Of a stretch of DNA of 62,547 nucleotides, positions 35,653 through 43,575 are shown piece after piece. The stretch is from Phycisphaerae bacterium. Its GTDB lineage: Bacteria > Planctomycetota > Phycisphaerae > Sedimentisphaerales > Anaerohalosphaeraceae. The number at the start of each line of letters is the position of its first letter. Within the stretch, counting starts at the first letter, position 1. Where the stretch lies: the NCBI GenBank assembly GCA_012729675.1, contig JAAYCR010000096.1, positions 1 to 62,547 of the forward strand, given 5' to 3'. Below the pieces are notes generated by a model. That model was given only the letters and a program-made list of their open reading frames with translations. It searched no databases and was not told the DNA's origin. The translations under genes were made by a program, and so were the position numbers.

Positions 35653-37329
35653 ATGCGCATCGGGGTTTACGCCGGTCTGTGCATCGCGATGTCCGGCTGC
35701 GGGGATTTTTTAGCCAAGAAATCCACTGAGATCGAATCCAAAGCGGTTATCCGCGATATTGCCCGTGTGCGCGAGAACCCCCATATCTATAACGCGCCTC
35801 CGGAGATGTATCGGTCGGCTCCGCAACGGCTTGCGCTGGGCGACGGAGTGCGGATGTTTTATTTCACCAAGCATCACCCGGCCAAGGATATTGCCGATGA
35901 GCTCAAAAAGCTGGGCTTTAAGGTCAGCCAGAACTCCAGCACGAATCAGGTTGTCATTCACGCCGCAGATGAGGACGAATGTGACATCATCGAAGAGTAT
36001 TTGCTGCGCACGGATGTTCCGCCAATCCAGGTGCACATCGACTGTATTATTCTGGAACGCTTTGGTGATGTGACCAAGGACTGGGAAACGACGATTCTGA
36101 TCGAAAACCTCTTTGGTGAACAGATCACGCTCGGCGAAGGCAAGTATCCCGGGGCGGCATTTCCTGGTGCCGCTCTGCGTGAGGCCCGGCGCAGCGAATT
36201 TGGGCTGGATTTTGGTTTTTGGAAGAATGAAGGGATTCCGGGGCATCAGGTGCGAGTGATTGTGGATATCCTGGAATCCCGCGGGTATCTGAAAATCCTG
36301 ATGAACCCGACCTTGGAAACCGTCAATGGCAAGGCGGCGACCGTCCAGATACGCGACCGGGCGCCGATTGAAAAGGTCGTTACTAATAAAAACCAAACGT
36401 ACAGTGTTGTGGATTATCAGTGGGTCACCGATACGGTTACGGTAACGCCGTTTGTCTATGCCGACGGCTCGGTCGGGCTGAAAACATCGATTGTGATGGG
36501 GTCGCAGTCCAAGCCGGAAGGTGTTGTACAAAAGCCGATCATCACCGAGCGGTCGATTGATGTGGCCGAAAACCGGATTGAGCCGGGCATGAGCCTGATT
36601 ATCGGCGGGATGCGTAAAAGCGAAAATCGCTCGGTTGTCCGCGGAGTGCCGTTTTTCAAAGATCTGCCGCTGATCGGCGTCCTGTTTTCCAGCAAGGACT
36701 TTGAAGAAAATGCCAACGAAACTGTGTTTATCCTGACGCCCAGCATCTCGTCCGGCGGTGTCCATTATACCGAAATGGCCGAGATGATCCGCGAAAAATA
36801 TCGCACGCCCGACCAAGATACACTATTGGACGATTTAGTCGCCGACCCGCTGGCCGGCGATGTCTATACACAGTACGTCGAACAAAAAGGTGATCAAGCG
36901 CGAGCGGATACGGTACGCTTCCAACGCGAGGCCCAGCGGGCGGACTTTGAGGCACAGGAAGCACGTCTGCGGGCTGAACGGATCATGCTTGAAATGCAGG
37001 CGATGCGTGTCCGAGGCGAGCAGGCCGTTGCGCAGACCAAGGCCGACCAGGCGCGGGCACAGGCCGCCGCCAAAGAGGCGCAGGCCCAACAGGCCCTGAT
37101 CTCGCAGACTCAGGAAGACATTGAAAAGGCCCAAGCAGAGGCCGCTGCCGCGCGGGCCGAGGCACAAGCCGCTCAAGACGAACTGGATGTCGCACGGCAA
37201 AAAACACAGGCCATCGAACAGGAGGCCCAAACGATCAAGGCGCAGCAGGACGCCCTTGAGGCGGAGCTCCAAAACCTACGACAAATAGAGGAACCCCAAG
37301 ATACGCCTCCGGCGTCTGTAGAGCAATGA
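35653..37329 (+). CDS. secretin-domain lipoprotein with coiled-coil tail, first of a pair
   Basis: The 558-aa protein (start uncertain; 35602 is the alternative) has a lipoprotein signal ending AMSGC followed by GDF. A single secretin-N-like domain lies near residues 65-130 (FYFTKHHPAKDIADELKKLG). The secretin domain spans about 130-380: VTVTPFVYADGSVGLKTSI, LIIGGMRKSENRSVVRGVPF then FKDLPLIGVLF and TVFILTPSIS. From about residue 405 onward it is an Ala/Gln/Glu-rich coiled coil (ARADTVRFQREAQRADFEAQ and more). Secretins form outer-membrane rings in type II, type III and pilus systems. It overlaps the next gene by 4 bp. Confidence 0.82.
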   Translation: MRIGVYAGLCIAMSGCGDFLAKKSTEIESKAVIRDIARVRENPHIYNAPPEMYRSAPQRLALGDGVRMFYFTKHHPAKDIADELKKLGFKVSQNSSTNQVVIHAADEDECDIIEEYLLRTDVPPIQVHIDCIILERFGDVTKDWETTILIENLFGEQITLGEGKYPGAAFPGAALREARRSEFGLDFGFWKNEGIPGHQVRVIVDILESRGYLKILMNPTLETVNGKAATVQIRDRAPIEKVVTNKNQTYSVVDYQWVTDTVTVTPFVYADGSVGLKTSIVMGSQSKPEGVVQKPIITERSIDVAENRIEPGMSLIIGGMRKSENRSVVRGVPFFKDLPLIGVLFSSKDFEENANETVFILTPSISSGGVHYTEMAEMIREKYRTPDQDTLLDDLVADPLAGDVYTQYVEQKGDQARADTVRFQREAQRADFEAQEARLRAERIMLEMQAMRVRGEQAVAQTKADQARAQAAAKEAQAQQALISQTQEDIEKAQAEAAAARAEAQAAQDELDVARQKTQAIEQEAQTIKAQQDALEAELQNLRQIEEPQDTPPASVEQ

Positions 37330-39002
37330 ACGGAATGTTAGACAAACAATTTGGAGTGCGTAATACGTTGGCGGCAGCCGCGTTGCCGGCGTTGCTTATG
37401 CTGGCCGGGTGTGGGGACTTTTTTGCACGACAACCAACGGAAATTCAGTCGATGGCGATCCTCGAAGAGCTTGGGCAGGTTCGCGAAAGCCCTCACGTTA
37501 ACAATACGTTACCGGAAATCTATCGCCAGCCGCCATCCCGTCTTGCCATTAAAGACGGCACCAAATTGTTCTATTATACCAAGCATCACCCTGCCGGCCA
37601 ACTGGCGGCACTGGTCAAAGAACAACTGGGCGTCGATGCGTCCGTTAACGCTGCGACCAATCAGTTGGTGCTGTTCTGTAAGGACAATCAGGAAGCGGAT
37701 TCAGTGGAACACTACCTGCTGTATCTCGATGTACCCCCGGTACAGGTAAACGTGGATTGCCTGATTTTGGAACGCTTCGGCGACATTACAATGGACTGGG
37801 AATCGTCCATTATGATTCAAAACTTTCTCGGCGAAGAGATCACAATGGGCGAAGGACGCGGGACATTTAATAAACAGGGGCAATTGACCAATCTTGATCC
37901 GGCGTTTCCCGGTGCGGCAATCCGCGAGACCGAACGCGCAAAATTCGGAATGGATTTTGGCTACTGGCAAAACAAAGGCGTCCCGGGCCATCAGATTCGT
38001 GCGGTGGTCGATGTGCTGATCTCGCACGGCTACCTCAAAATCCTGCTCAATCCGACGCTGGAAACGGTCAACGGCCAGAAAGCAACCGTTACGATCAAGG
38101 ATTTCGCTCCCACGCAAAAGGTCGAGCTTGGCCGGGGCAGCGATATCGAGGTTTACAACATCACAGAATATATCTGGGTTGAAAACACCCTGACCGTGAC
38201 GCCGTATGTCTATTCGGACGGTTCCATTGGTCTGACCACCGATATCAAAATCGGCTCGCGTTCCAAGCCCGAAGGTGTTGTCCAGCGGGCGATCATCACC
38301 GAGCGCTCAATCAAAGTGGCCGAGAATCGCGTCTTGCCCGGCGAGAGCCTGATCATCGGCGGGATGCGCAAAAGCGAAAAACGCTCGGTCATCCGCGGGG
38401 TTCCATTTTTTAAGGACCTGCCGCTGGTGGGGTTGTTGTTTTCCAGCAAAGACTTTGAAGAGAAGGGCACCGAGATCATCTATATCCTTACGCCCAGTAT
38501 TTCCTCCGGTGGTCAGGAGCACAGCGGCGTCGTTGAGGATATTCGCGATAAGCACGCGACTCCGAAGTACGAGACCAGCATAAAACAGGTGTTGACCGAG
38601 CCGTTCGATTCCAGCATCTATGGGACGATGGTCGAACAGCAAGCCGCCCAGGCGGAATTGGACAGGTTGCAGGCGGAACTGAATCGTGAAGAAGCGATCA
38701 CGCGGGCACAAACAGAAAAAGGCCGAGCCGACCGGATTGCTGCCGAGGCCGAAAAGCTTCGCGAAAAAACGGATGCCTTGACGGCACAGGCACAGGCCGC
38801 CGCCGATGAAGCCGCTGCTGCCGAAGCCCAAGCCGCGGCTGAACGCCAGCGGGTCCAGGAACTTCAACAGCTGCGAGATGAAGTGCAGGCTCAGAAACAA
38901 GAAGACCCCGGACAAGGCGAATCGGAAACGCCGCGTGATAATGCAACCCCTCCGGACGACGGGCCGGATGCCCCGAAAGGGCTTGAACCGGACGAAAGCT
39001 GA
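37326..39002 (+). CDS. secretin-domain lipoprotein with coiled-coil tail, second of a pair
   Basis: The 558-aa product is a paralogue of the preceding protein along its length. It has a lipobox (LLMLAGCGDFF), the same N domain (YYTKHHPAGQLAALVKEQLG), the secretin core (TLTVTPYVYSDGSIGLTTDI, SLIIGGMRKSEKRSVIRGVP, FKDLPLVGLLFSSKDFEE, YILTPSISSGG) and, from about residue 434, a coiled coil (EQQAAQAELDRLQAELNREE). The last 50 residues are rich in Pro, Asp and Glu and probably disordered. Its ATG overlaps the TGA of the first gene, so equal amounts may be made. No type II or III machine genes are nearby. Two lipoprotein secretins with tails could form a mixed ring; this is inference. Confidence 0.82.
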   Translation: MNGMLDKQFGVRNTLAAAALPALLMLAGCGDFFARQPTEIQSMAILEELGQVRESPHVNNTLPEIYRQPPSRLAIKDGTKLFYYTKHHPAGQLAALVKEQLGVDASVNAATNQLVLFCKDNQEADSVEHYLLYLDVPPVQVNVDCLILERFGDITMDWESSIMIQNFLGEEITMGEGRGTFNKQGQLTNLDPAFPGAAIRETERAKFGMDFGYWQNKGVPGHQIRAVVDVLISHGYLKILLNPTLETVNGQKATVTIKDFAPTQKVELGRGSDIEVYNITEYIWVENTLTVTPYVYSDGSIGLTTDIKIGSRSKPEGVVQRAIITERSIKVAENRVLPGESLIIGGMRKSEKRSVIRGVPFFKDLPLVGLLFSSKDFEEKGTEIIYILTPSISSGGQEHSGVVEDIRDKHATPKYETSIKQVLTEPFDSSIYGTMVEQQAAQAELDRLQAELNREEAITRAQTEKGRADRIAAEAEKLREKTDALTAQAQAAADEAAAAEAQAAAERQRVQELQQLRDEVQAQKQEDPGQGESETPRDNATPPDDGPDAPKGLEPDES

Positions 39003-39040
39003 CCTGCGCTGCCGTATTCGATCAATCGACGAATTCGGTA

Positions 39041-39520
39041 TTATTGACCCAGATCGAAATAGTCCATCCACACGTCCGCTTCCAGCTCGGTGACACCTTT
39101 TTGTTTTTCGCGCGGCTCCGGGGCGGTTCCGGGGCGGTTTTCGAGGGTCTTGCACAGCGCCGGCCAGAAGATATCGACGGGTACGGATTTGGCCTTGCGG
39201 CGGGTCGCGGCCGTGCGAAGCTGTCGGTCGCTGCTGACCACCACCAGCCGCTTGGGTGCGGTGTTATCTCCGATGATCCACTCGATAAGGGTGTCGGCGT
39301 CCGAGCGGTCGCCTGAAAACCGTATGTCCAGCCCGCGAATGCCCATCAATTCACGCTTGTCCGGCGGGCCGACGCCGTCAAAGACAATCGTGCCGCGGTC
39401 GCGCACCGCGCGCAGAAAATCCGCCAGATACCGGCATAACTGAACATCGGTCAGGTCGGCATACTGATCGTGCTTTTGCACCGACCGGAGCAAGTTGTAC
39501 CCATCAATCAAAAACGGCAT
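39041..39520 (-). CDS. NYN-domain (YacP-like) predicted ribonuclease
   Basis: The 159-aa protein matches the YacP/Rae1-type NYN group: FLIDGYNLLRSV at the start with the first catalytic Asp, TIVFDGVGPPDKRE, FSGDRSDADTLIEWII with the acidic pair, and VVVSSDRQLRTAA. NYN nucleases have a PIN-like fold and cut RNA; Bacillus Rae1 cuts mRNA in the ribosome A site. The substrate here is unknown. The start is uncertain between ATG 39520 and a GTG at 39532. It is convergent with the secretin gene and follows the SYLF gene by about 20 bp. Confidence 0.8.
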   Translation of the reverse strand: MPFLIDGYNLLRSVQKHDQYADLTDVQLCRYLADFLRAVRDRGTIVFDGVGPPDKRELMGIRGLDIRFSGDRSDADTLIEWIIGDNTAPKRLVVVSSDRQLRTAATRRKAKSVPVDIFWPALCKTLENRPGTAPEPREKQKGVTELEADVWMDYFDLGQ

Positions 39521-39539
39521 AAGTGAAACCACGCCCTGC

Positions 39540-40088
39540 TTATCGTACGGTCATTGGCACATAGTTGAATTTCTGGCCGCCGATGGACGCATCGACCATC
39601 AACCCGGCGTCGGTCATCACAAAGACGGCCATCCCGTCTCTGTAGTCGGCCTTGGCCGCCGCTCCGGCTGTAATGGCAACCGCAGTCGCCTGAGCCGAGA
39701 ATGTGTAATCTTTTATTTTAAATCGTTCAATATCGGCCGTGGTGCGGAAGAATATAATTTCGCGGAAAAATTCGCCGCCGAACGAAAATCCGAGCGTCGC
39801 CTGCGACAGACTGACATATCCGGTAGCTTGACTGCCCTCGTAGAGTATTCCGTTGCCGTGTGCCCCGCCAATCCAGAAGGCGCCTTTGAACACGCGCGGA
39901 AACGCCGCATATCCGGCCGACTGGTCAAAAAACCGCTGGATACCCGGATCTTCCTCTTTGAAGCGGACAAAGGCCTCATTGATCTGGGCGTCGAGTACCT
40001 CTCTGGATTCGGCGCGTTTGGGAACCGGCGAGCAGCCGGCCGTCAATGCCACTGCAGCCAACATCAACATACTGAGCATTGTTTTCAT
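39540..40088 (-). CDS. SYLF-domain (Ysc84-like) lipoprotein
   Basis: The 182-aa protein has a lipoprotein signal (LSMLMLAAVALTAGC) and a SYLF/Ysc84 lipid-binding domain with SAGYAAFPRVFKGAFWIGGA, GYVSLSQATLGFSFGG, ERFKIKDYTFSAQATAVAIT and GMAVFVMTDAGLMVDASIGG. SYLF proteins bind phosphoinositides in eukaryotes; bacterial members are exported lipoproteins of unknown role. AGGAG lies seven bases before the ATG at 40088. It is only 19 bp after pyrC on the same strand but has no metabolic link to it. Confidence 0.85.
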   Translation of the reverse strand: MKTMLSMLMLAAVALTAGCSPVPKRAESREVLDAQINEAFVRFKEEDPGIQRFFDQSAGYAAFPRVFKGAFWIGGAHGNGILYEGSQATGYVSLSQATLGFSFGGEFFREIIFFRTTADIERFKIKDYTFSAQATAVAITAGAAAKADYRDGMAVFVMTDAGLMVDASIGGQKFNYVPMTVR

Positions 40089-40107
40089 TGTTTTTCTCCT
40101 GAAAAAG

Positions 40108-41409
40108 TTAGTGCAGCGAACGTTCAAACTCCGGCGCGATGTATCGCACTTCACCGGCGACCAGGGTTGCCAATGGTTTGCCTTTGACGGTCCAGCCGTG
40201 ATAGGGGCAGTTGCGGCTCTTGGAATAAAAGGCGTCCGCGTCGATCACCCACTCGGCATCGGGATCAATGATCGTGATGTCCGCCCGATTGCCGACGCCG
40301 ATGCGGCCTTTGTCCACCTTGAGGACATCTGCCGGCCTCCAGGTCAGCATCGACAGCATCCCGGCCCAGTCCGTGACCCTGGTCTCGATCAGCGCCTTAA
40401 TATACAGCGGTAAGGCGCACTCGATTCCGGCGATTCCGAACGGTGCGGCCAGAAACTCCAGCTCTTTTTCGCTTTGCAGGTGCGGCGCATGGTCGGTCGC
40501 CAGAGCATCGACGATGCCGTCGCGGATGGCGTCCTTAAGCGCCTGCACATCGGAGGCCGTCCGCAGCGGCGGGTTGACCTTGTAATTTGTGTCATATCCG
40601 ACGACATCATCTTCCGTCAGGAGCAGATGGTGCGGGGCGACTTCGCAGGTCACCGGCAGGCCGTCGCGTTTGGCCTGACGGATGATCTCGACTGACCCGG
40701 CGGTGGAAAGATGCTGAGCGTGATAGCGCACGCCCGTCTTGCGCACCAACTGCACGTCGCGCCAGAGCATCATCTCTTCGCCCAGCGGGTCCATCCCCGG
40801 CAGTCCCAGCACCGTCGAGTTGTAGCCGGCGTTCATCACACCGTTCTTGACCAGTGCGTTGTCCTGGCAGTGCTGCGAGACGACGGTATTGAACATCGAG
40901 GCGTACTTCATCGCACGTAGCATCACGGCGGTATCCTGCACGCCGCAGCCGTCGTCTGTAAAGCCGATGGCCCCGGCCTGCAGCATCAGCCCCATCTCGG
41001 CCAGTTCCTGACCGGCGCGGTCTTTGGTGATCGCTCCCATCACATACACGAACGTCTTGCGGGCCTGCCGTCCCATCCGGTGGATGTACTCGACGCCGGT
41101 GGCCTCGTCAATCGACGGATTCGTGTTCGGCATGCACACCACCGACGTATAGCCGCCCGCCACCGCTGCGGCCGAGCCGGAGGCGATGGTCTCTTCTTCC
41201 TCGTCGCCCGGCTCGCGAAAATGGACGTGCAGGTCGATCAGGCCGGGGCTGACGATCTTGCCCGCCGCATCGATCCGCCGCGCCGCCGACTCTTCGAGGT
41301 TTGGGCCGATCTTGACCACCTCGTCGTCGGCCAGCAGCACATCGGCAACCGTATCCAGATGATTGGCCGGATCCATGACCCGACCGCCGGTGATGAGAAT
41401 CTTTTCCAT
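40108..41409 (-). CDS. pyrC: dihydroorotase
   Basis: PyrC closes carbamoyl aspartate to dihydroorotate in pyrimidine synthesis. The 433-aa enzyme has metal-binding HVHFREPG, the substrate phrase CMPNTNPSID, the conserved Asp motif ATDHAPHLQSEKE, and the two His regions (VVSQHCQDN, YHAQHLSTAGS). Type I dihydroorotase (about 430 aa) is usual in bacteria that keep it with pyrB. No SD-like sequence lies before its ATG; the preceding 20 bp is part of a repeat (41420-41439). A TTG four codons upstream is a possible alternative start. Confidence 0.95.
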   Translation of the reverse strand: MEKILITGGRVMDPANHLDTVADVLLADDEVVKIGPNLEESAARRIDAAGKIVSPGLIDLHVHFREPGDEEEETIASGSAAAVAGGYTSVVCMPNTNPSIDEATGVEYIHRMGRQARKTFVYVMGAITKDRAGQELAEMGLMLQAGAIGFTDDGCGVQDTAVMLRAMKYASMFNTVVSQHCQDNALVKNGVMNAGYNSTVLGLPGMDPLGEEMMLWRDVQLVRKTGVRYHAQHLSTAGSVEIIRQAKRDGLPVTCEVAPHHLLLTEDDVVGYDTNYKVNPPLRTASDVQALKDAIRDGIVDALATDHAPHLQSEKELEFLAAPFGIAGIECALPLYIKALIETRVTDWAGMLSMLTWRPADVLKVDKGRIGVGNRADITIIDPDAEWVIDADAFYSKSRNCPYHGWTVKGKPLATLVAGEVRYIAPEFERSLH

Positions 41410-41419
41410 GTTAAAAGCC

Positions 41420-41439
41420 AAATGTAAAATGTTAAATGT
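41420..41439. repeat. 20-bp inverted repeat, left copy
   Basis: AAATGTAAAATGTTAAATGT, exactly the reverse complement of 41831-41850. It lies between the four-helix-bundle gene and pyrC. Confidence 0.9.
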
Positions 41440-41446
41440 AGAACCG

Positions 41447-41821
41447 TTACTGCCCGTTTTTTTTCAAACTGACCACACAAGCACCGACCATTTTTGATAA
41501 CTCTTTTGCTTCTTCAATCAACATCGTCAGTGTTTCATCATTCAGTCGTTTGGCATCTCTGAGCAATCCCAGCCAATACAACGTTTCATTCGCCGATTTC
41601 AGCGAATACGAATAAAAATTGACAAAATCCTTTCTCGAGCTTGCACCCTTTGCTTCCACCAGATTCGCGCCGACGGACGTAGCCGAGCGAATCAGTTGTT
41701 TTACAATAATCGTCCCTGTTGCATCCAAGGGTAATCGATCAATGTACTGTATCACGTTGATCGAATAATAATAGGCACGTTTCCGAACATCGCTTTCCGC
41801 TCCTGTCGCTGTTTGGCCCAT
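41447..41821 (-). CDS. four-helix-bundle protein (23S rRNA intervening-sequence family), inserted in the pyr operon
   Basis: The 124-aa protein matches the TIGR02436 four-helix-bundle family: a long first helix (AYYYSINVIQYIDRL), then TIIVKQLIRSATSVGANLVE, the RKDFVNFYSYSLKSANETLY helix and a final helix with LSKMVGACVVSLKK. Members occur in 23S rRNA intervening sequences and, as the Avd accessory protein, next to diversity-generating retroelements; they bind nucleic acid in the latter. Here no rRNA or reverse transcriptase is nearby; it sits between pyrB and pyrC. GAGG lies a few bases before the ATG. Perfect 20-bp inverted repeats flank the gene, suggesting it came in as a unit. Confidence 0.85.
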   Translation of the reverse strand: MGQTATGAESDVRKRAYYYSINVIQYIDRLPLDATGTIIVKQLIRSATSVGANLVEAKGASSRKDFVNFYSYSLKSANETLYWLGLLRDAKRLNDETLTMLIEEAKELSKMVGACVVSLKKNGQ

Positions 41822-41830
41822 TCAATCCTC

Positions 41831-41850
41831 ACATTTAACATTTTACATTT
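41831..41850. repeat. 20-bp inverted repeat, right copy
   Basis: ACATTTAACATTTTACATTT, exactly the reverse complement of 41420-41439. It contains the last base of the pyrB stop codon region (pyrB ends at 41849). Confidence 0.9.
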
Positions 41851-42805
41851 AACTTTTTACATCCGTTTGCATGGCGGCCTGATTGACCAAAAACAGCACC
41901 GCCATGCGGATGGCCAGTCCGTTGGCGACCTGTTTTAGGATGATGCTGTTGGGGCCGTCGGCAACTTCAGACTCGATCTCGACCCCGCGATTCATGGGGC
42001 CGGGGTGCATTACAACGATGTCCGGCTTGGCACGCTGCATCCGCTCAACCGTCAGGCCGAAATAGTGCGAGTATTCCCGCACGGACGGAAACGGATTGCC
42101 GCCCATCCGCTCAAACTGAATCCGCAGCATATTGATCACGTCCAGTTCTTCGATCACCGCGTCCAGGCTGTAGGAGACCTTGACGGGAAGTTTGCGGACG
42201 CACGGCGGCATCAGCGTCGGGGGGCCGATCAGTGTGACTTCTGCGCCGAGTTGGGTCATCGCGTATATATTGCTGCGGGCGACGCGCGAGTGAGAAATAT
42301 CGCCGACGATGCCGATCTTCAGTCCGTCCAGCGTGCCGCGCGCCTGGCGAATGGTGTAAACATCCAGCAGTGCCTGAGTCGGATGCTCGTTATAGCCGTC
42401 GCCGGCATTGACCACGCAGGCATTGATGCTGCGGCACAAAAGGGCGGGGGCACCGCCGGCACCGTGCCGAATCACCACAATATCCACGCCCATCGCCTCA
42501 AGATTGCGGGCGGTATCGACCAGCGTCTCGCCCTTGTTGACGGCGCTGGATTTTTTGGTAAACTCGATGACATCGGCGCTGAGTCGGCTGGCGGCCAGCG
42601 TAAAGCTGTTGCGTGTGCGGGTGCTGTCTTCAAAAAACATATTGACAACCACCTTGCCCCGCAGTGTCGGCACCTTCTTGATTGAGCGTGTGCTGAACTC
42701 CTCAAAGCCCTTGGCCGTGTCGAGGATGAATTCCAGTTCCCGTCGGCTCAACTCCCGGAGTCCGACTAAGTGCTTCCGTGTCCACTGAAATGTGCTTTTT
42801 GTCAT
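41849..42805 (-). CDS. pyrB: aspartate carbamoyltransferase, catalytic chain
   Basis: PyrB condenses carbamoyl phosphate with aspartate. The 318-aa chain has the carbamoyl phosphate loop FEDSTRTRNSF, the HPTQALLDVYTI motif, and HPGPMNRGVEIES. Its ATG overlaps the pyrR stop as ATGA, so they are coupled. The last residues QTDVKS and the TAA lie against the repeat copy at 41831-41850, and this end may have been changed by that insertion. No pyrI regulatory chain is present in the window; the enzyme is presumably a plain catalytic trimer. Confidence 0.96.
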   Translation of the reverse strand: MTKSTFQWTRKHLVGLRELSRRELEFILDTAKGFEEFSTRSIKKVPTLRGKVVVNMFFEDSTRTRNSFTLAASRLSADVIEFTKKSSAVNKGETLVDTARNLEAMGVDIVVIRHGAGGAPALLCRSINACVVNAGDGYNEHPTQALLDVYTIRQARGTLDGLKIGIVGDISHSRVARSNIYAMTQLGAEVTLIGPPTLMPPCVRKLPVKVSYSLDAVIEELDVINMLRIQFERMGGNPFPSVREYSHYFGLTVERMQRAKPDIVVMHPGPMNRGVEIESEVADGPNSIILKQVANGLAIRMAVLFLVNQAAMQTDVKS

Positions 42806-43344
42806 AGAGTCTCCGACTGCTCCACAATCACTTCGTCAACCTGATCCTCCTCGATCAGATGCACAAGAACCGACTCATTCGGTTCGACCTCGGCGCGAAG
42901 ACCGACATAGTCGGCTCGAATCGGCAGCTCCCGGTCGCCGCGATCAACCAGCACTGCCAGCCGCACGGCGCGGGGCCGGCCCAAATCCGTCAGGGCGTCC
43001 ATCGCCGCTCGCACGCTGCGTCCGGTATGCAGCACGTCATCGACCAGCAGGATAAATTTGTCGTTGACGTCAAAGGCAATCTCCGTCGCCCGTACCGTCG
43101 GCTGGACGCCGCTGCGGGGGGAATGGATATCATCGCGGTACAGGGTGATGTCGAGCGTACCGCAGGGAATCTCTCGGCCGAGTTGCTCGTTGAGTTTTCG
43201 GTTCAGCCGCTGTGCCAGAATCTCGCCGCGGCTGCGAAGGCCGATAATTGCCAAATCCGAATTCGGACTTATATCGGCTATAATTTGACTAAACAACGCC
43301 TCGACTGTGGTGTGAATCTGATCTGAATTCAATAGTATTTTCAT
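42802..43344 (-). CDS. pyrR: bifunctional pyr operon regulator / uracil phosphoribosyltransferase
   Basis: PyrR binds pyr mRNA leaders when UMP is present and has weak uracil phosphoribosyltransferase activity. The 180-aa product has the PRPP loop ILLVDDVLHTGRSVRAAMDA, the flexible-loop segment ITLYRDDIHSP and GLRSRGEILAQRL. The start was set at the ATG 43344; the frame is open further upstream but extends into the leader. The gene is first of pyrR-pyrB-four-helix-bundle-pyrC. A promoter is visible at 43422-43450 and the leader contains a possible PyrR site. Confidence 0.93.
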   Translation of the reverse strand: MKILLNSDQIHTTVEALFSQIIADISPNSDLAIIGLRSRGEILAQRLNRKLNEQLGREIPCGTLDITLYRDDIHSPRSGVQPTVRATEIAFDVNDKFILLVDDVLHTGRSVRAAMDALTDLGRPRAVRLAVLVDRGDRELPIRADYVGLRAEVEPNESVLVHLIEEDQVDEVIVEQSETL

Positions 43345-43421
43345 GTATGCGGATCTTCTATAGTTATTTTCTTTTTTGCTCACCTCAACCGGTTTCTTTG
43401 CCGAAAAAACTGTCGGCCCAA

Positions 43422-43450
43422 AGTATAACCGGCTCATTGTGTGAAAGCAA
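43422..43450 (-). promoter_or_regulatory. sigma70-type promoter of the pyr operon
   Basis: On the minus strand TTGCTT (43445-43450), a 17-bp spacer and TATACT (43422-43427) form a good sigma70-like promoter. The leader from about 43415 to pyrR holds a small stem (GCCGA/TCGGC) and AACCGGTTGAGG near 43380-43395, which resembles the PyrR binding loop with one extra base. Confidence 0.6.
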
Positions 43451-43575
43451 GAAGAACGTTTTGGGACAATAATCGCCAAAACGGTAAAATTACCCTGTAG
43501 TGCTATTGAATTATGACCCCGTTACCCTGTATAATAGAAGAAGTTGTTAAAGAGGAGATTAGTAGGTTGTTTTAT

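Noticed and set aside
39495-40187. 230-codon plus-strand frame opposite the SYLF gene
   Set aside because: It is antisense to the well-supported SYLF lipoprotein gene and has no recognisable domain.
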